Positions 12,375 to 22,290 of a DNA stretch of 64,000 nucleotides are shown in pieces. The position numbers were made by a program, and so were the translations under genes. Where the stretch lies: contig CM068551.1 in assembly GCA_035048495.1 (NCBI GenBank), positions 18,416,248 through 18,480,247 on the forward strand, in the 5' to 3' direction. The DNA comes from Euptelea pleiosperma. Lineage: Eukaryota; Streptophyta; Magnoliopsida; Ranunculales; Eupteleaceae. The notes beneath the pieces were generated by a model. It ran no database searches. It worked only from the letters and a program-made list of their open reading frames with translations, and had not been told where the DNA came from. Numbering within the stretch: position 1 is the first letter of the stretch; each line of letters opens with the position of its first letter.

Positions 12375-13940
12375 GTACACAGTTGAAAACAGGCATCAAA
12401 TCAACTATACTCGTAATGCATGACATAAACCTTAGGGAGGAGCATGGAAAGAATTCCAAGATTAGCACTTTTTCCCACCTTGGGAAGCGACGTCCGTGCG
12501 ACCCTGAATGTAGATAAGCCCTCAAAGGCCAAATTTCAAGGGCATGCCTTTCCATCCACTATTTACCAAGTGAGACAAATAAAAAACAATTGATTCTGAA
12601 AACCAAATTGGAATATAAATATTGATGTGGTCTTCATGCACACGTTGTGCACTTTTTTTAGAAACTAAGACAATGAAATATTGAGTATCTCTAGTAGTTT
12701 TCTACGCAAAGCCAAAATACACGGTCAACTCTATTAGAATACCCTCATTAGGAAGATAAACCCTTAAGGGCCTTAACCCACATACTACTAGCTATTCAGT
12801 TAAACCAATGCTTCATTATTGGAGCGGATAGCAACAACCATTTCATCAGACATGCGTATTTTTTATTTTCTAATGGATTTACATGCTCCATTAATTGTGC
12901 TTTCATTATGGTCCAACAGAGCTACAAGTATTTAAGTACGTGTATCACTGGATGTGCCAAAGGGTTAACATGGCAGGTTTTACTAACATTTCTGCTAGAT
13001 TAGTCCATTATTAGGTCATGAGACAGATCGCACAAGACAAAAATCAATTTTCACTAAACCAGTGGATATAGGTTTAGGACTGGATTCTTTATACACGAAC
13101 ATTCTTCTGAGATTTTTTGTTTTGTTTAGTGTGTCTTTGTGCTTATTATGAGCTTTTGACTTCTTCCGAGGTTTAATATAACAAAATAATATAGGTTACA
13201 ATGGTGGACCTTGACCATTATTCATTGTTATAGTAATTAACAGCCATTTTAATGGTGTGTTCTACTTTTACTCATTCCCCATATATTTATTATTAAACCT
13301 GATGTGGTTTAAAGTTGATTCAGGAAAATTATAAAATAATTTTAAAAACGTATAATGGTCCTAAAATATCAGTATAAAAACAGTTAATAACGGCCATTAG
13401 ATTAGGGGCATAATTTATCTATATAATATCCGTTATTAACATTATAATGGTTTCTTCCCTCTTGCACAGCACAAAGGCCAAATAGAACCCAATTTAATTT
13501 TTTTTTTCCCTGCTTGGCAGCTAATCGAGCAAAAAAGCAATTTCCTTTCCACTACTAATAAGATTTCATATAGAAAACAAAACTAAGATTTACAAATTAG
13601 ACATATAATACCGTTTCAAACAATAAAGCAGTACTTCGAGATGAAAACAAATTTCAAAGCAGTACTTCACCTGCTGATATTGTGGCAGCGAATACACACC
13701 GGTGACAGGCGGTGGCGCTGCATAGGAAGGAGGGAAAATCGGGGCTGTCGGAACTTTGACCGGTGGAGGAGGGATTTGCACCGGCGTAGGAGGTGGAGGC
13801 ATGTAGGGTTTAGAGTATTGCTGAACGGACGTCTGATCCGATTGTTGAAGGTGGAAAGGGAGAGGAAAGTAAGAACCATTTGTATAAGTGAACTGTGCCG
13901 AAGAAGATGGGTTGAAATTCGAGGCAGATTCACGCGACAT
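8244..13940 (-). CDS. RBM42: RBM42-type RNA-binding protein, 5' part (three exons)
   Basis: Three minus-strand exons join in phase. Exon 1, 13671-13940, encodes MSRESASNF and a Pro-rich, low-complexity N-terminus of 90 residues with PPPP runs. Exon 2, 12093-12270, carries [17 protein letters not shown] and the family signature [15 protein letters not shown]. Exon 3, 8244-8341, starts the RRM with [18 protein letters not shown] (RNP2 = LFCGDL) and SKAFSRFP. Donors and acceptors are canonical (donors gtgaag, gtatga, gtaagt; acceptors aaacag, ctgcag). RBM42-type proteins are nuclear RRM proteins linked to pre-mRNA and K-homeostasis-related RNA binding. The rest of the RRM (RNP1, KGYGFVSF) and the C-terminus are not found between 1 and 8243, so the gene is cut by the window edge, has a huge intron 3, or is truncated. 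Intron 2 (3.75 kb) is filled with LINE debris. The start is the only ATG upstream in the exon 1 frame. Confidence 0.8.
8540..9240 (+). mobile_element. RTE-type LINE reverse transcriptase remnant
   Basis: Broken plus-strand frames read [36 protein letters not shown] (the catalytic FADD-like box here is FVDD). [13 protein letters not shown] and [12 protein letters not shown] follow, then [13 protein letters not shown]. This order is characteristic of plant RTE-clade non-LTR elements. Frameshifts and stops show it is dead. It lies inside intron 2 of the RBM42-type gene, in antisense orientation to it. Confidence 0.8.
9345..11120 (+). mobile_element. L1-type LINE ORF2 3' half with tail
   Basis: Plus-strand frames begin with [28 protein letters not shown] follows (the RT catalytic FADD box) near 9495-9525. 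9896-10147 has [20 protein letters not shown] and [12 protein letters not shown]. 10190-10760 has [36 protein letters not shown] and a zinc-binding region ending near [10 protein letters not shown] short A-run at 11111-11119 may be the 3' tail. It is 5'-truncated, with several stops. It occupies intron 2 of the RBM42-type gene. Confidence 0.85.
12271..13670 (-). other. Intron 1 of the RBM42-type gene
   Basis: Bounded by donor gtgaag at 13670 and acceptor aaacag at 12271. It contains the TA/TG microsatellite at 12331-12375. Near 13240-13450 it has a weak TTAATGG/CGGCCATT stretch that may be a worn copy of the TTATAACG MITE family. No other feature is seen. Confidence 0.65.
12331..12375. repeat. 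(TA)n(TG)n microsatellite
   Basis: A run of about 11 TA units passes directly into about 11 TG units. It lies in intron 1 of the RBM42-type gene, a few dozen bases upstream of exon 2's acceptor. Compound TA/TG tracts of this length are expected to be length-polymorphic. Confidence 0.95.
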
Positions 13941-14477
13941 GGCCAGGAATTGTGGACAAATATTTCAGATTTTACGATATCGGAGTTCTGATTTAATGCG
14001 ACTTTAATGGAAAACTAGGGTTTTTCTTGGAGAGATGAATGGTGTAATAGAAATCTAGGGTTTTTTCTAATAACAACGCTCGTATTTGCAGAGATGAACC
14101 AACGAACGCACGGAGAGTTTTATCTAAGAATAAAATTAAAAAAAAATCGGAGATTCTGCGTGCTTTGTACGAATAGTGCTAACATGCGCTTGTAGGATAC
14201 GATTCAAGGAGATCTGAGGCTACGTGGACTCTACATTGGGATGGTCCTCGGGATTTATAATTGAATCCGAAGACCATCCAACGGTTTGGACCCTAGGATA
14301 CGTCAGCCTCATGTATAGATGGCATGGTACATACTTTATACGCAAATTTTCGTGGCCGTCCTAATCCGACCCTTTTTTTTTTTGTAATCATCATCGTGGG
14401 AGGGCCCCATGGAAGAAGACAGGCTATGCCTGGACCCGGTCATTGCCGGTGAAGGGGTTTTCTACTCTGGACACAAC
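13941..14477 (-). promoter_or_regulatory. Upstream region of the RBM42-type gene
   Basis: About 0.5 kb upstream of the ATG. 13990-14160 is AT-rich with AAACCCTAG-like motifs on the minus strand, read as CTAGGGTTTTTC on the plus strand at two places. These telo-box-like AAACCCTA motifs are common in plant promoters of translation- and RNA-related genes. No unambiguous TATA box can be assigned. Confidence 0.35.
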
Positions 14478-14585
14478 CACTCAAAGGAGAAAACCCTACA
14501 TGGGTTTGAGCCCACAATCTCCCGAAAGAGGTGGATACACGCCAACCATCTGAGCTGCCATATTGGGTGTACCCCTGCAACCCAT
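14478..14585 (-). mobile_element. tRNA-derived SINE-like segment
   Basis: The minus strand reads TGGCAGCTCAGATGGTTGGCGT (box A-like), followed about 30 bp later by GGGCTCAAACCC (box B-like). The spacing and motifs suit an RNA polymerase III promoter from a tRNA-derived SINE. It does not fold into a proper tRNA by eye and has no intact anticodon arm, so I do not call it a tRNA gene. Confidence 0.45.
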
Positions 14586-14630
14586 TGAAATATCTAATAT
14601 CCTAGTTAAAAAAGGGAAGGGAATAAAAAA

Positions 14631-15300
14631 AAATGAATTTTTGACATACCCCCCTATGTTATTTTGAAAATTTGACAAACCCCCCACAATTTGAAAAACC
14701 TGACATACCGCCCTATGACTCGGTCCATTGTCATTTGACCAGTGTTGACCCGAGTTGACTACCAAATTTTATATTAAATAACAGCAACGCCCTTGTCTTC
14801 AACTTTGGAACAAGGGTTTGGGCTAAAACCTAAACCCCAAATCAAACGGCTATGGAGGACGACTAGCCAAGAGACTTCAATGGGTGGGCGACCAACCCAC
14901 CGGAGTCTCACAGCCGGCCAACCACTACTCCGGGAACAATTTAAAACTCAAGGTTTTAAAAAAAAAAAACCTAAAGCATAAAATTATATTTCTAAAAATT
15001 TCATTAACAAATATGAAAAAAAGAATACGAGCAATTTAAATTTTACGCTTTTGAGACATGGATTTCAGAAAGATGGGTTCTCTCAATTTTAAAAAGAAAT
15101 CCCATTCTCTCATGAGTTTTATCTATTTTTATGGAAATTTTTCTTCAATCTTTGCTTAGTTCAAAAAAAAAAAACAAACAAAAAATCTCAAATTTACCAA
15201 CATAAGTTTTTATTTTTATTTTTATCTCTTCTTTCATGTTTGATTTGGGGTTTGGGTCCAAAACCCAAACCCTTGGTCTAAGGTTGAAATGAGGGTTTGA
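14631..15300. mobile_element. Partial copy of the TIR element at 18714-19556
   Basis: It shares with the 18.7-kb copy the TTTTTGACATACCCCCC start, ATTTGAAAAA, CTCGGTCCATTGTCATTTGACC, GTTGACCCGAGTTGACTACC, the AACAAGGGTTTGGGC block and the downstream GATTTGGGGTTTGGG block. The right terminal repeat is missing beyond about 15300. No coding frame is supported. Confidence 0.75.
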
Positions 15301-16254
15301 GAAAGGGGTTTCTTCTTTTCCTCTTTCCTCCTCTTCGTCTTCTCCATGCTTCAATTATCTTCTTCTCCCTACTTCAGCCGTGCACCTCCTCCATATCTTT
15401 TTTTTTTATTTCCAATAAATTTGACACCATAATACATTTGCAAATATATCAATTAAATAACTAAAAGAATAACTAAAATTAACATACCAAGTAAGCATAT
15501 AAAGATCCTTATAGATGATCACAGCCGTGTAAAACATGTATGTCCCAAAACGAAACATGGCAAATGTGCCTCCAACAATTTAGAGATAAACTTAGAAAGA
15601 ATTATTATTACACGAATATGTTTATATAGATCCACTGTAATATAAATTTCAACAAAAACCCATAAAAATATAGTAGAAAGGATAATGGGGAATGAAGAGA
15701 ATTTCATAACTTGTCAATCTACTGTTTGGCTTGCCAAACCCGAACATTTCTCTACTGTTTGGACTTAACCAGTTGAACAGTAGTCAATAAGGGGATGGGA
15801 TATTGGCACCCACTATTTCACTCAATATGCCCACTTAACAAAAAAATGAAAATGCGTCACTTGTTTTTACTCAAACCATCCACCCTAAAAAATAGAAAAG
15901 GAAAAGAAAAGGGAGGATCAACCACCACACCGCTTTCTATAGAAGCAAAAGAAGAAGAAGAGGAGGAGGCCACCACCACTACATCAACACCATTTTTTTC
16001 CGTTAAAACCGTTAAAATCTATTTTTTTTCTATTTTTGCCCCTGGCCGTTTCAATCCATTTAAACGGTTTAAACTGTAACGCCCCCAGTCCGTTTAACCA
16101 TTAAAAAACCTTGGATAACATTAACAAGAATAATAATAGTGATATGGAGAAAACTCAAAAGTCCACATAGGCTGAGTTCTGGTTTAAGAGGTCTCTTACA
16201 TGGGCCCCACTAATTTAGTGGTATGGATTGAAATGTGTACCACTTCTAGGGTAT
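15301..16254. other. Gene-free stretch
   Basis: AT-rich, with poly-T near 15399 and a short GAA/GAG run near 15950-15970. 16000-16110 has a fragment (GTTAAAACCGTT, CGCCCCCAGTCCGTTTAACC) matching the distal part of the TTATAACG MITE family. No gene is recognised. Confidence 0.5.
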
Positions 16255-16319
16255 GGATCTATAGGTCTTGAGCTAGTGCAACACTCTTATGTTGCCCACC
16301 GTCAACTTCAATGTTTGAC

Positions 16320-17090
16320 CCATCCCTAGTGGACCATAGTATTTGCCACGTGCAACAATCTTAGAGACCACTGACTGCATGGATGTTTAGCCCATCCCTA
16401 GGTGGACCTATATACCAAAAGGGTTGCGATGTACCAAGCTGTAGCTTACGATCCCAAAGTGTAAGCTAGCACCCTTTTTGTTCCTCATCGCTGCCATTTG
16501 GGCCCACTGATCACATGGATGTTTAGCCCACCCCTTGGTAAACATTCATACAAAAAATCAACTTGTTTTGATAATTTTTAGCCGTTGGTATTAGTACTAA
16601 AAAAAGGTTGAATTCAATGACTAGAATGGGGCCTTAAAAATTACTAAAATCCAATGGTTAGAAATTACTAATCATAGTGATTTTTGGTGTGTACATTCAC
16701 CAAGGGTGGACTAAACATCCATGCGGTTAGTGAGCCCATATGACAGCAGTGAATAACAAAAATGGTAGGCGAAAGCTACAACTTGTTACATCGACACCCA
16801 TACCAAGAATGAGCCTCATTAGTGTTTTATAACCTTTGGATCTATGTACCCCAAATTATGTTTGAATCCAACGGTTAAGAATATTCCCATGTAAAAGAGT
16901 CAAATTCAATTGTTATAAATCACTAATTAGGTGTTTACAAAAAAAAAAAAAAATCACTAATTAGGCTAGTTTTTGGTCTGTGTGTCCACCTAAGGATGGA
17001 CCAAGCATCCATACAGTCAGTGGTCTCTAAGAGTGTGCCACGTGGCCCATACTATGGTTAGTCATCAACGTTGATGACTGATTTCCGTCA
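16320..17090. mobile_element. G-box foldback MITE, split by a second MITE
   Basis: The left arm (16320-16420) has GCCACGTGC and CATGGATGTTTAGCCCATCC. The right arm (16800-17075) has GATGGACCAAGCATCCATAC and GTGCCACGTGGCCC. The arms are inverted copies of each other. Between them sits an inserted element at 16421-16799. The outer terminal sequence includes GTCATCAACGTTGATGAC near 17062-17082. No coding capacity. Confidence 0.75.
16421..16799. mobile_element. 379-bp foldback MITE nested in another MITE, 9-bp target duplication
   Basis: The ends GGGTTGCGATGTACCAAGCT and GTTACATCGACACCC are inverted repeats. Flanking ATACCAAAA (16412-16420) and ATACCAAGA (16800-16808) form a 9-bp target duplication with one mismatch. 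The interior is a long imperfect palindrome (GGATGTTTAGCCCACCCC versus its inverse). Related half-copies are at about 31290-31440 and 37985-38250. A 9-bp duplication is typical of Mutator-like elements. Confidence 0.75.
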
Positions 17091-17726
17091 TCACAGATTT
17101 ACTCAAAAAACTAGGCTCCCAGGAGAAAAATATAAAAATTTAATGGGCTTTAATTGCCCATTTCTATAAGGGGTAATTCCATCAATTAAAAAATGTCATC
17201 AATTGTTATTGACATTGTTGATTGACTGTGGCTTGCCACTTTGCCCACCCTCGAACAAAATCCTGGCTCCGCCATTAACGGTAAGGGACTGTTGTTCTAG
17301 ACTTTTGCTGCTAAGACCACTACTTGATTCTTGTGTTAATATTTTTAAATTTTTGTCACATCATAAGTTTGTTTCAACATTATACTCAATAACCCAAAGA
17401 ACAAGAATCGCAATTGGTTAGACATTTTTAAGCACCGAAATAATACAAGAAAAAAAGATCCTCACCTCATTAAAGGATCCTAATTCAACAAATGCAAAGA
17501 ATCATAAAAGATAGATACAAAATATAATTGCAGGCTCATAACCCTACTAAAACCAATCTGTGCAGCGTAACAATACCAATCACAACGTTTTGACCATTTA
17601 TGACAGGCAGGAACTGTTCGGGCGATGATGGGGACTCCATTTTCTGCATTGCCTCCACCGCCGTTGCATCTGTACTAATTGTTCTTGGATTCTTGCATAA
17701 CCAGAAGCTTGTAAATATACATCCAC

Positions 17727-17930
17727 ATCATGGTTCAAAGTATACGGTATCGTTCATGGGTGATGGTGAAACATATCAGAAGTATCATTCGGTTTTAGAC
17801 GAAACTTCTGAAATTAAAATGAAATGTAAGTGCAAATTTACACATATGATGAAGTATCGTTTAGTTTCGGACGAAACCAACCGAAACAAAACGAACGAAA
17901 CGTTTCGGTCGAAACTTTGAACCATGATCC
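17727..17930. mobile_element. CATGGTTCAAAG-ended MITE in intron 2 of the isomerase gene
   Basis: Inverted ends ATCATGGTTCAAAGT and ACTTTGAACCATGAT bound about 200 bp that includes GTATCGTT and CGAAACGTTTCGG blocks. It is closely related to 20031-20262. It lies just upstream of exon 3, whose acceptor is broken. Confidence 0.7.
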
Positions 17931-18297
17931 ACAGAAGGCCACAAAAAAGATGCTATGTTCATTTCCAACAATGAAATAACTCCAGTTTGTGTTTCTTTAC
18001 CTGTTACACATCTCTCCAACTTTGAGCTTGAAGATGCCTTCTCCGCAGGCCTTGAGGGTTCGCCGCAGATCACCATCTGTGAAAGTCCCAATCAGATGAT
18101 GATCGTTGTTGATAATAAGTAGGCAACCACATCCTTTACTCGTCAGCTCCACGAGTTGATCCATTATCAAATCTCCTTCTTTGCAGACTGGAAGCTCCTC
18201 TTGCTTCTTCATAACATCCTTTACCTGCACCACAAATATTTAGTCCAGTCCCCACTAAATCACATCTTCAGTAGCCCTTCTCACCTTTTTTCTTTAT

Positions 18298-18480
18298 GGG
18301 TCAGGCTCAGCCCCCTTTTTCTGCCCCCCTCGGGGGTTGTGTTCTTAATCATGGATTTCGAGAATCCAACGATGGTTGTTAGCTCAGCGTTTTCAACCAC
18401 CATTGGATTCTCAGAATCCACCATTGAGAACATGGCTCTCAAGAGGGGCAGAAAAAAGGGGGGATCTTGAGCCTGGCCCT
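18298..18480. mobile_element. Palindromic MITE (GGGTCAGGCTCA ends), copy 1
   Basis: GGGTCAGGCTCAGCCCCC at the left and GATCTTGAGCCTGGCCC at the right are inverted repeats. The centre is an inverted pair around GATTCTCAGAATCC / GAGAATCCAACGATGG. The whole 183 bp can fold on itself. Related copies are at 28887-29090 and 53021-53169. It lies in intron 1 of the isomerase gene, close to exon 2. Confidence 0.75.
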
Positions 18481-18713
18481 TAATTTATTTTCAAATTTGG
18501 AGTTCACAAGCATTATTTGGACGCATTCACCCACGTATGGGTATCAAAGTCTAACATGGGTATGGAATGCCCGGATTAGGCGAAACCTAAAAAATAGGAT
18601 TCATGGAGTCGACAACATATTTTAATTTATGAAAAAAAAAGTAATATTTTTCTTATTTAATTAGTTTCAGTTGGAAAAGGTTGACTTCATAATCTATGGT
18701 AAATGTTAATTAA

Positions 18714-19556
18714 TAGGGAATTTTTGAGATACCCCCCCATGTTATGTTTAAAATTTGACATACCCCCCCACAATTTGAAAAAGCTGACATACCCCCTTAT
18801 GACTCAGTCCACTGTCATTTGACCAGTGTTGACCCGAGTTGACTACCAATTTTTTAATTAAATGGCAAAAATGCCCTTGTCTTCAACCTTGGAACAAGGG
18901 TTTGGGCAAAAACTCAAACCCCAAATCAAACGGCTATCGTGGACGGCCAGCCAAGAGATTCCAATGGATTGGCCGCCCATCACCGGCGACCAACCCACCG
19001 GAGTCTCATAGCAAGCCGGCCACTACTCCGGCAATAATTTAAAACCTAAGGTTTAAAAAAATAAAAAAAAACAGCATAAAATTTTAGTTTTAAAATTTTT
19101 ATTAACATAAATGAAAAACAAGACAAAGCAATTTATATTTTAAGCTTTTGATGAGATGTGGATTTTGGAAAGATGGGTTCTCTTAATTTTAAAATATTCT
19201 TTCATGAGTTTTATCTATTTTTTTTAGAGTTTTTTCTTCTCAATATTTGCTTAATTCATCAAAAAATCAAAAAACAAATCTCAAGTTTACCAACATGGGT
19301 TTTAATTTTTATTTTTAATCTCCTATTTTCATATTTGATTTGGGGTTTGGGTTTTGGCTTAAACCCAAACCCTTGTTCTAAAGTTGAAGACAAGGGCACT
19401 TTCGTCCTTTAATACAAAATTTGGTAGTCAACTCGGGTCAACACTGGTCAAATGACAGTGGACCGAGTCATAGGGGGGTATGTCAGCTTTTTCAAATTGT
19501 AGGGGCGTATGTCAAATTTTAAAGATAACATGGGGGAGTATGTGAAAAATTCCCTA
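18714..19556. mobile_element. 843-bp TIR element with ~150-bp inverted repeats
   Basis: It starts TAGGGAATTTTT and ends AAAAATTCCCTA. The arms contain GACATACCCCC, AATTTGAAAAAGCTGACATA and GTCAACTCGGGTCAACACTG in opposite orientations. Flanking ATTAA repeats are the likely short target duplication, but they are AT-rich and ambiguous. No transposase frame. It is inserted in intron 1 of the isomerase gene. Confidence 0.85.
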
Positions 19557-20030
19557 ATTAATATCTTGCAAGTAAAGAAGAAAAGAAAATTCAGAAGTAT
19601 CGGTATCGCACAAGAATCAGTAGATTGTGTTAGCAATAACATCGTGTTTCTATAACGATTTAAAAGAATAACACTAAAACAGATAAGTATAAGATGTTCT
19701 AAATAGATTCTTGCTCAGACTATGTATAATGTTCTAATTCAACACAGAATATAAATAATTTGTAAAAGGAAGGATAGATGACTTATTGGTTTGTAGAACA
19801 AAATAGGCCAAGGCATGCGTTCGACATGTGGTCCTCAAATAGATTCGCCCGTTGCACCATGTAGGTGTTGCTGACAAGATGCTAGACGTCTATCCCCAGG
19901 ATTCAATAGCCCGATCAATGATAGGCAGCATGCCAAATCATTGATCTAGTTAACTCTTTAATGACAGTTCCTTGGATTGAAAACTATTCAAAGATATACT
20001 ATGAGAAGTGAAGAAGATGATAGAGGCTTG

Positions 20031-20262
20031 CATAATTCAAAGTACAGGGTATCGTTCACAGGCGATACCGAAACGTATCGGACGTATCGTTCGATTTCGG
20101 ACGAAACTTCGTGAAATCGAAACGAAATGTTAGTGCAAATTTACACATAAGATGAAGTATCGTTCGGTTTTTTACGAAACCAACCGAAACATATGTAGTT
20201 TCGTCTTATAGTGAAACCGAAACGAAATGTACGACCAAAGATTTGAACCATGGAGGCTTGCA
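20031..20262. mobile_element. MITE with 10-11 bp target duplication in intron 1 of the isomerase gene
   Basis: Inside the flanking direct repeat GAGGCTTGCAT, the sequence runs from AATTCAAAGTACAGGGTATCG to GATTTGAACCATG. It holds the same CGAAAC-rich interior as 17727-17930. The 10-11 bp duplication and inverted TTCAAAG/TTTGAAC ends suit a Mutator-like MITE. Confidence 0.65.
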
Positions 20263-20418
20263 TTGTTGGGTTTTTGCCTATGTTTTAGAAGAACTCGAAC
20301 AAATAAATAGACAATAGCATCCAAATAGAATTACACGAGCATCCAAACAAACATGAAAAGTTAACCGCAACATCCTTATTCGATAATTCCACTAATAACT
20401 ACATCCGAGATTTGAAGC

Positions 20419-20695
20419 ATGGTTTAAAAACGGCCATCATAATGAAAATAACGACCGTTATAATGGATTTCGGAACTCCCCCGTTGCATTATGTACCATT
20501 TTAACGACTGTTATTTCTCTTGTTTTCCATTATTTTCCGTCCGTTATTGTTTTTATTGAAATTTTGAATTTTAGCACCATTTTTTTTTTCATTTTTTCCG
20601 TTTTTGCCCCTGAACGTCACAATTCGTTATATCGGCCGTATTAACCGAAAAAGGGTGACACCCCCAGTCCGTTATAACGTTATTTGATCCTAAAT
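20419..20695. mobile_element. TTATAACG-rich MITE copy
   Basis: Begins CATGGTTTAAAAACGGCC. It continues with CGTTATAATGG, a TTTTAACG block and CATTTTTTCCGTTTTTGCCCC, then ACACCCCCAGTCCGTTATAACG, in the order seen in other family members. The right terminal TTTTAAACC is not recognisable. It abuts the 3' end of isomerase exon 1. Confidence 0.7.
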
Positions 20696-21397
20696 TTAAT
20701 TTATGGCAAAAGCAACATAGAATTACTATAGAAGAAACCAATTTGACCTTAAAAATGAGGCTCTTTACAATCCTCCCAGCCGGATGATTCGCCGCATACT
20801 CATCCCTTGTCAAATTCCTTGCGCCCCCATCAATGCGATCGCTATCGTGGCCCCGAAAACCATCTGAATCGCCGTAGACGTCACTGGTGCAAGATCAAAC
20901 GGGCACAATTCCCTTTCCAACGGCAAATGTACATTCAAATCGCAAATACCCGACAACAAATTCCCCTCGGACGACGTAACGGATATCAAGAACGCACCTT
21001 CCGCCTTCGCACAAGGTACCAATTTCAGGAGCTCTTCGGTGTTTCCAGACTTGCTAAAGTAGATAAGAAGATCGGATTTCGACAAAATGCCGATATCGCC
21101 ATGGAGGGCGTCGGTCGGAGAGAGGAAACCCGATCGTATGCCGAGAGAAACTAGGGTCTGAGAGATCTTTTGGGCTACGAAGCCGGATTTGCCGACACCA
21201 GTGAAAAAAACTGTGCCTTTAGCGTTCAATAGGGTTTGGGTGAAGGTTAGGGTTTGAGAGAGGTTGAGGTTCTGAAAGAAGAAATTCAGGTATTTCTGTT
21301 GGGATTTGAAGAGATTGAGAAGGTCATTGGGTTTTATTAGGGTTAGGGTTTTCTCGAGAGGTGAAGAAGGGTCTGAAGATGGTGGAAGAGACCCCAT

Positions 21398-21630
21398 TTC
21401 TGTGTCTTCTGGTTCGTTTGCCGAGAGAGAGAGAGGGTTTTGAACAACGGTTCCTTTAAAATACGCGGGATGCGCACAGGGCTCCGTTATTTTGCGCGGT
21501 AAATTTGAGATGACACGGTTGGGGTGGGTGGATCACGACTGACACAAAAGATCAGCGGTGGTGGGGTTAGTCAACCATAATTGTAGTTATCCCCTACTGA
21601 TTCATTAATCAGAACCGTCCACTAGTGTGA
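21398..21630 (-). promoter_or_regulatory. Upstream region of the isomerase gene
   Basis: Contains an AGAGAGAG run (21425-21434) just upstream of the ATG on the gene's leader side, then a GC-richer stretch. No clear TATA box. A foldback MITE begins at about 21640. Confidence 0.3.
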
Positions 21631-21639
21631 CTCATCCAG

Positions 21640-22020
21640 GGTAGACGTCGGTGGTCCATATTGATAAACACCACAATCTGGAATGAGAAAGGCCTGTGCG
21701 TGGGCTCCTACATACAGTGGGCCGGTTTGTGATACAGAAGTCCCCTCGAATTACCACTCTTTCAGGCCCACCCCTTGATGTTTGGCCCACACACCAAAAA
21801 TCAGTTTGATTGTGATTTCTACCCATTTGGATTTGAGCAATTTTTTCATCATGGGCTTGGAACAACTCACAGGCCTGCTCATGAAGTCCACGATGAAAAA
21901 GTGCTCGAATCCTAAAGCTAGAAATCACCGATCACACTGATTTTTGGTGTGTAGATCCCCCAAAGGTGAGGGCTAAACATTCAGGGGAGGCCACTGGGTC
22001 AGAAAGAGTGTACACTGTGG
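21640..22020. mobile_element. Foldback MITE of the GGATGTTTGGCCCA group
   Basis: Inverted arms: GGCCCACCCCTTGATGTTTGGCCCACACACC at the left (about 21765-21795) and GGTGTGTAGATCCCCCAAAGGTGAGGGCTAAACATTC at the right (about 21945-21985). ACCAAAAATCAGTTTGAT mirrors ATCACACTGATTTTTGGT. Central arms TTTTTTCATCATGGGC and GATGAAAAAGTGC also mirror. Confidence 0.65.
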
Positions 22021-22109
22021 CAATTTGAGAGATTTAATTGGTCAAAATTTTGATACAAAATTCTGCATCATAGAATGGCTCTAATTTACATGCCCTAGCT
22101 GGTTGTAAA

Positions 22110-22290
22110 TCGGGGAGGGCCGACCTGGGCCCAAAATTTTGGGTTTTCTTCGGGCTTCAGATCATGCCGACCTAGCCCAATTTACCCTTTGGGCTGGGCT
22201 CGGGCCAGGTTGAAATCTGAAAGGGAGACTCAAGGCCCAGCCTGAAGCCCGACCTATAGACGGGCTTTGGGCCTGGGCTTGGAGAGTAGA
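22110..22290. repeat. GGGCC-rich repeat, copy 1
   Basis: Dense GGGCTTGGGCC / GCCCGACC phrasing, as in the GGGCC-rich hAT-like MITEs of plants. The same vocabulary recurs at 22860-22978, 32200-32360 and 53510-53937. The copies at 22110 and 22860 may be two parts of one element split by 22275-22690. Confidence 0.5.

Larger units (their letters stand above)
17536..21397 (-). pseudogene. SETH3: Arabinose-5-phosphate isomerase (KdsD/SETH3-type), disrupted
   Basis: Three exons: 20748-21397, 18001-18224 and 17536-17692. Exon 1 has the SIS sugar-isomerase domain with [16 protein letters not shown] (residues 64-79) and [10 protein letters not shown] (115-124). Exon 2 has the first CBS domain ([13 protein letters not shown]). 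Exon 3 has the second CBS end (PRTIS...IGIVTLH) and the stop. The enzyme makes arabinose 5-phosphate from ribulose 5-phosphate for KDO in rhamnogalacturonan II. Lesions: two extra bases in the GGGGGCGC run at about 20819-20826 shift the frame right after IALMGA. The exon 3 acceptor reads gcaa|G instead of gcag|G at 17693. Conserved Gly of HPAGRIG is Val. VFGD is VFGA. The intron 1 donor, AAG|GTCAAA, is weak. Corrected length would be 342 residues, near the family's usual 350. A decayed paralogue is likely; assembly errors are possible. Confidence 0.8.

Noticed and set aside
14478..14585. Possible tRNA gene on the minus strand
   Set aside because: Box A and box B are present but no cloverleaf or anticodon arm can be drawn; kept only as SINE-like.
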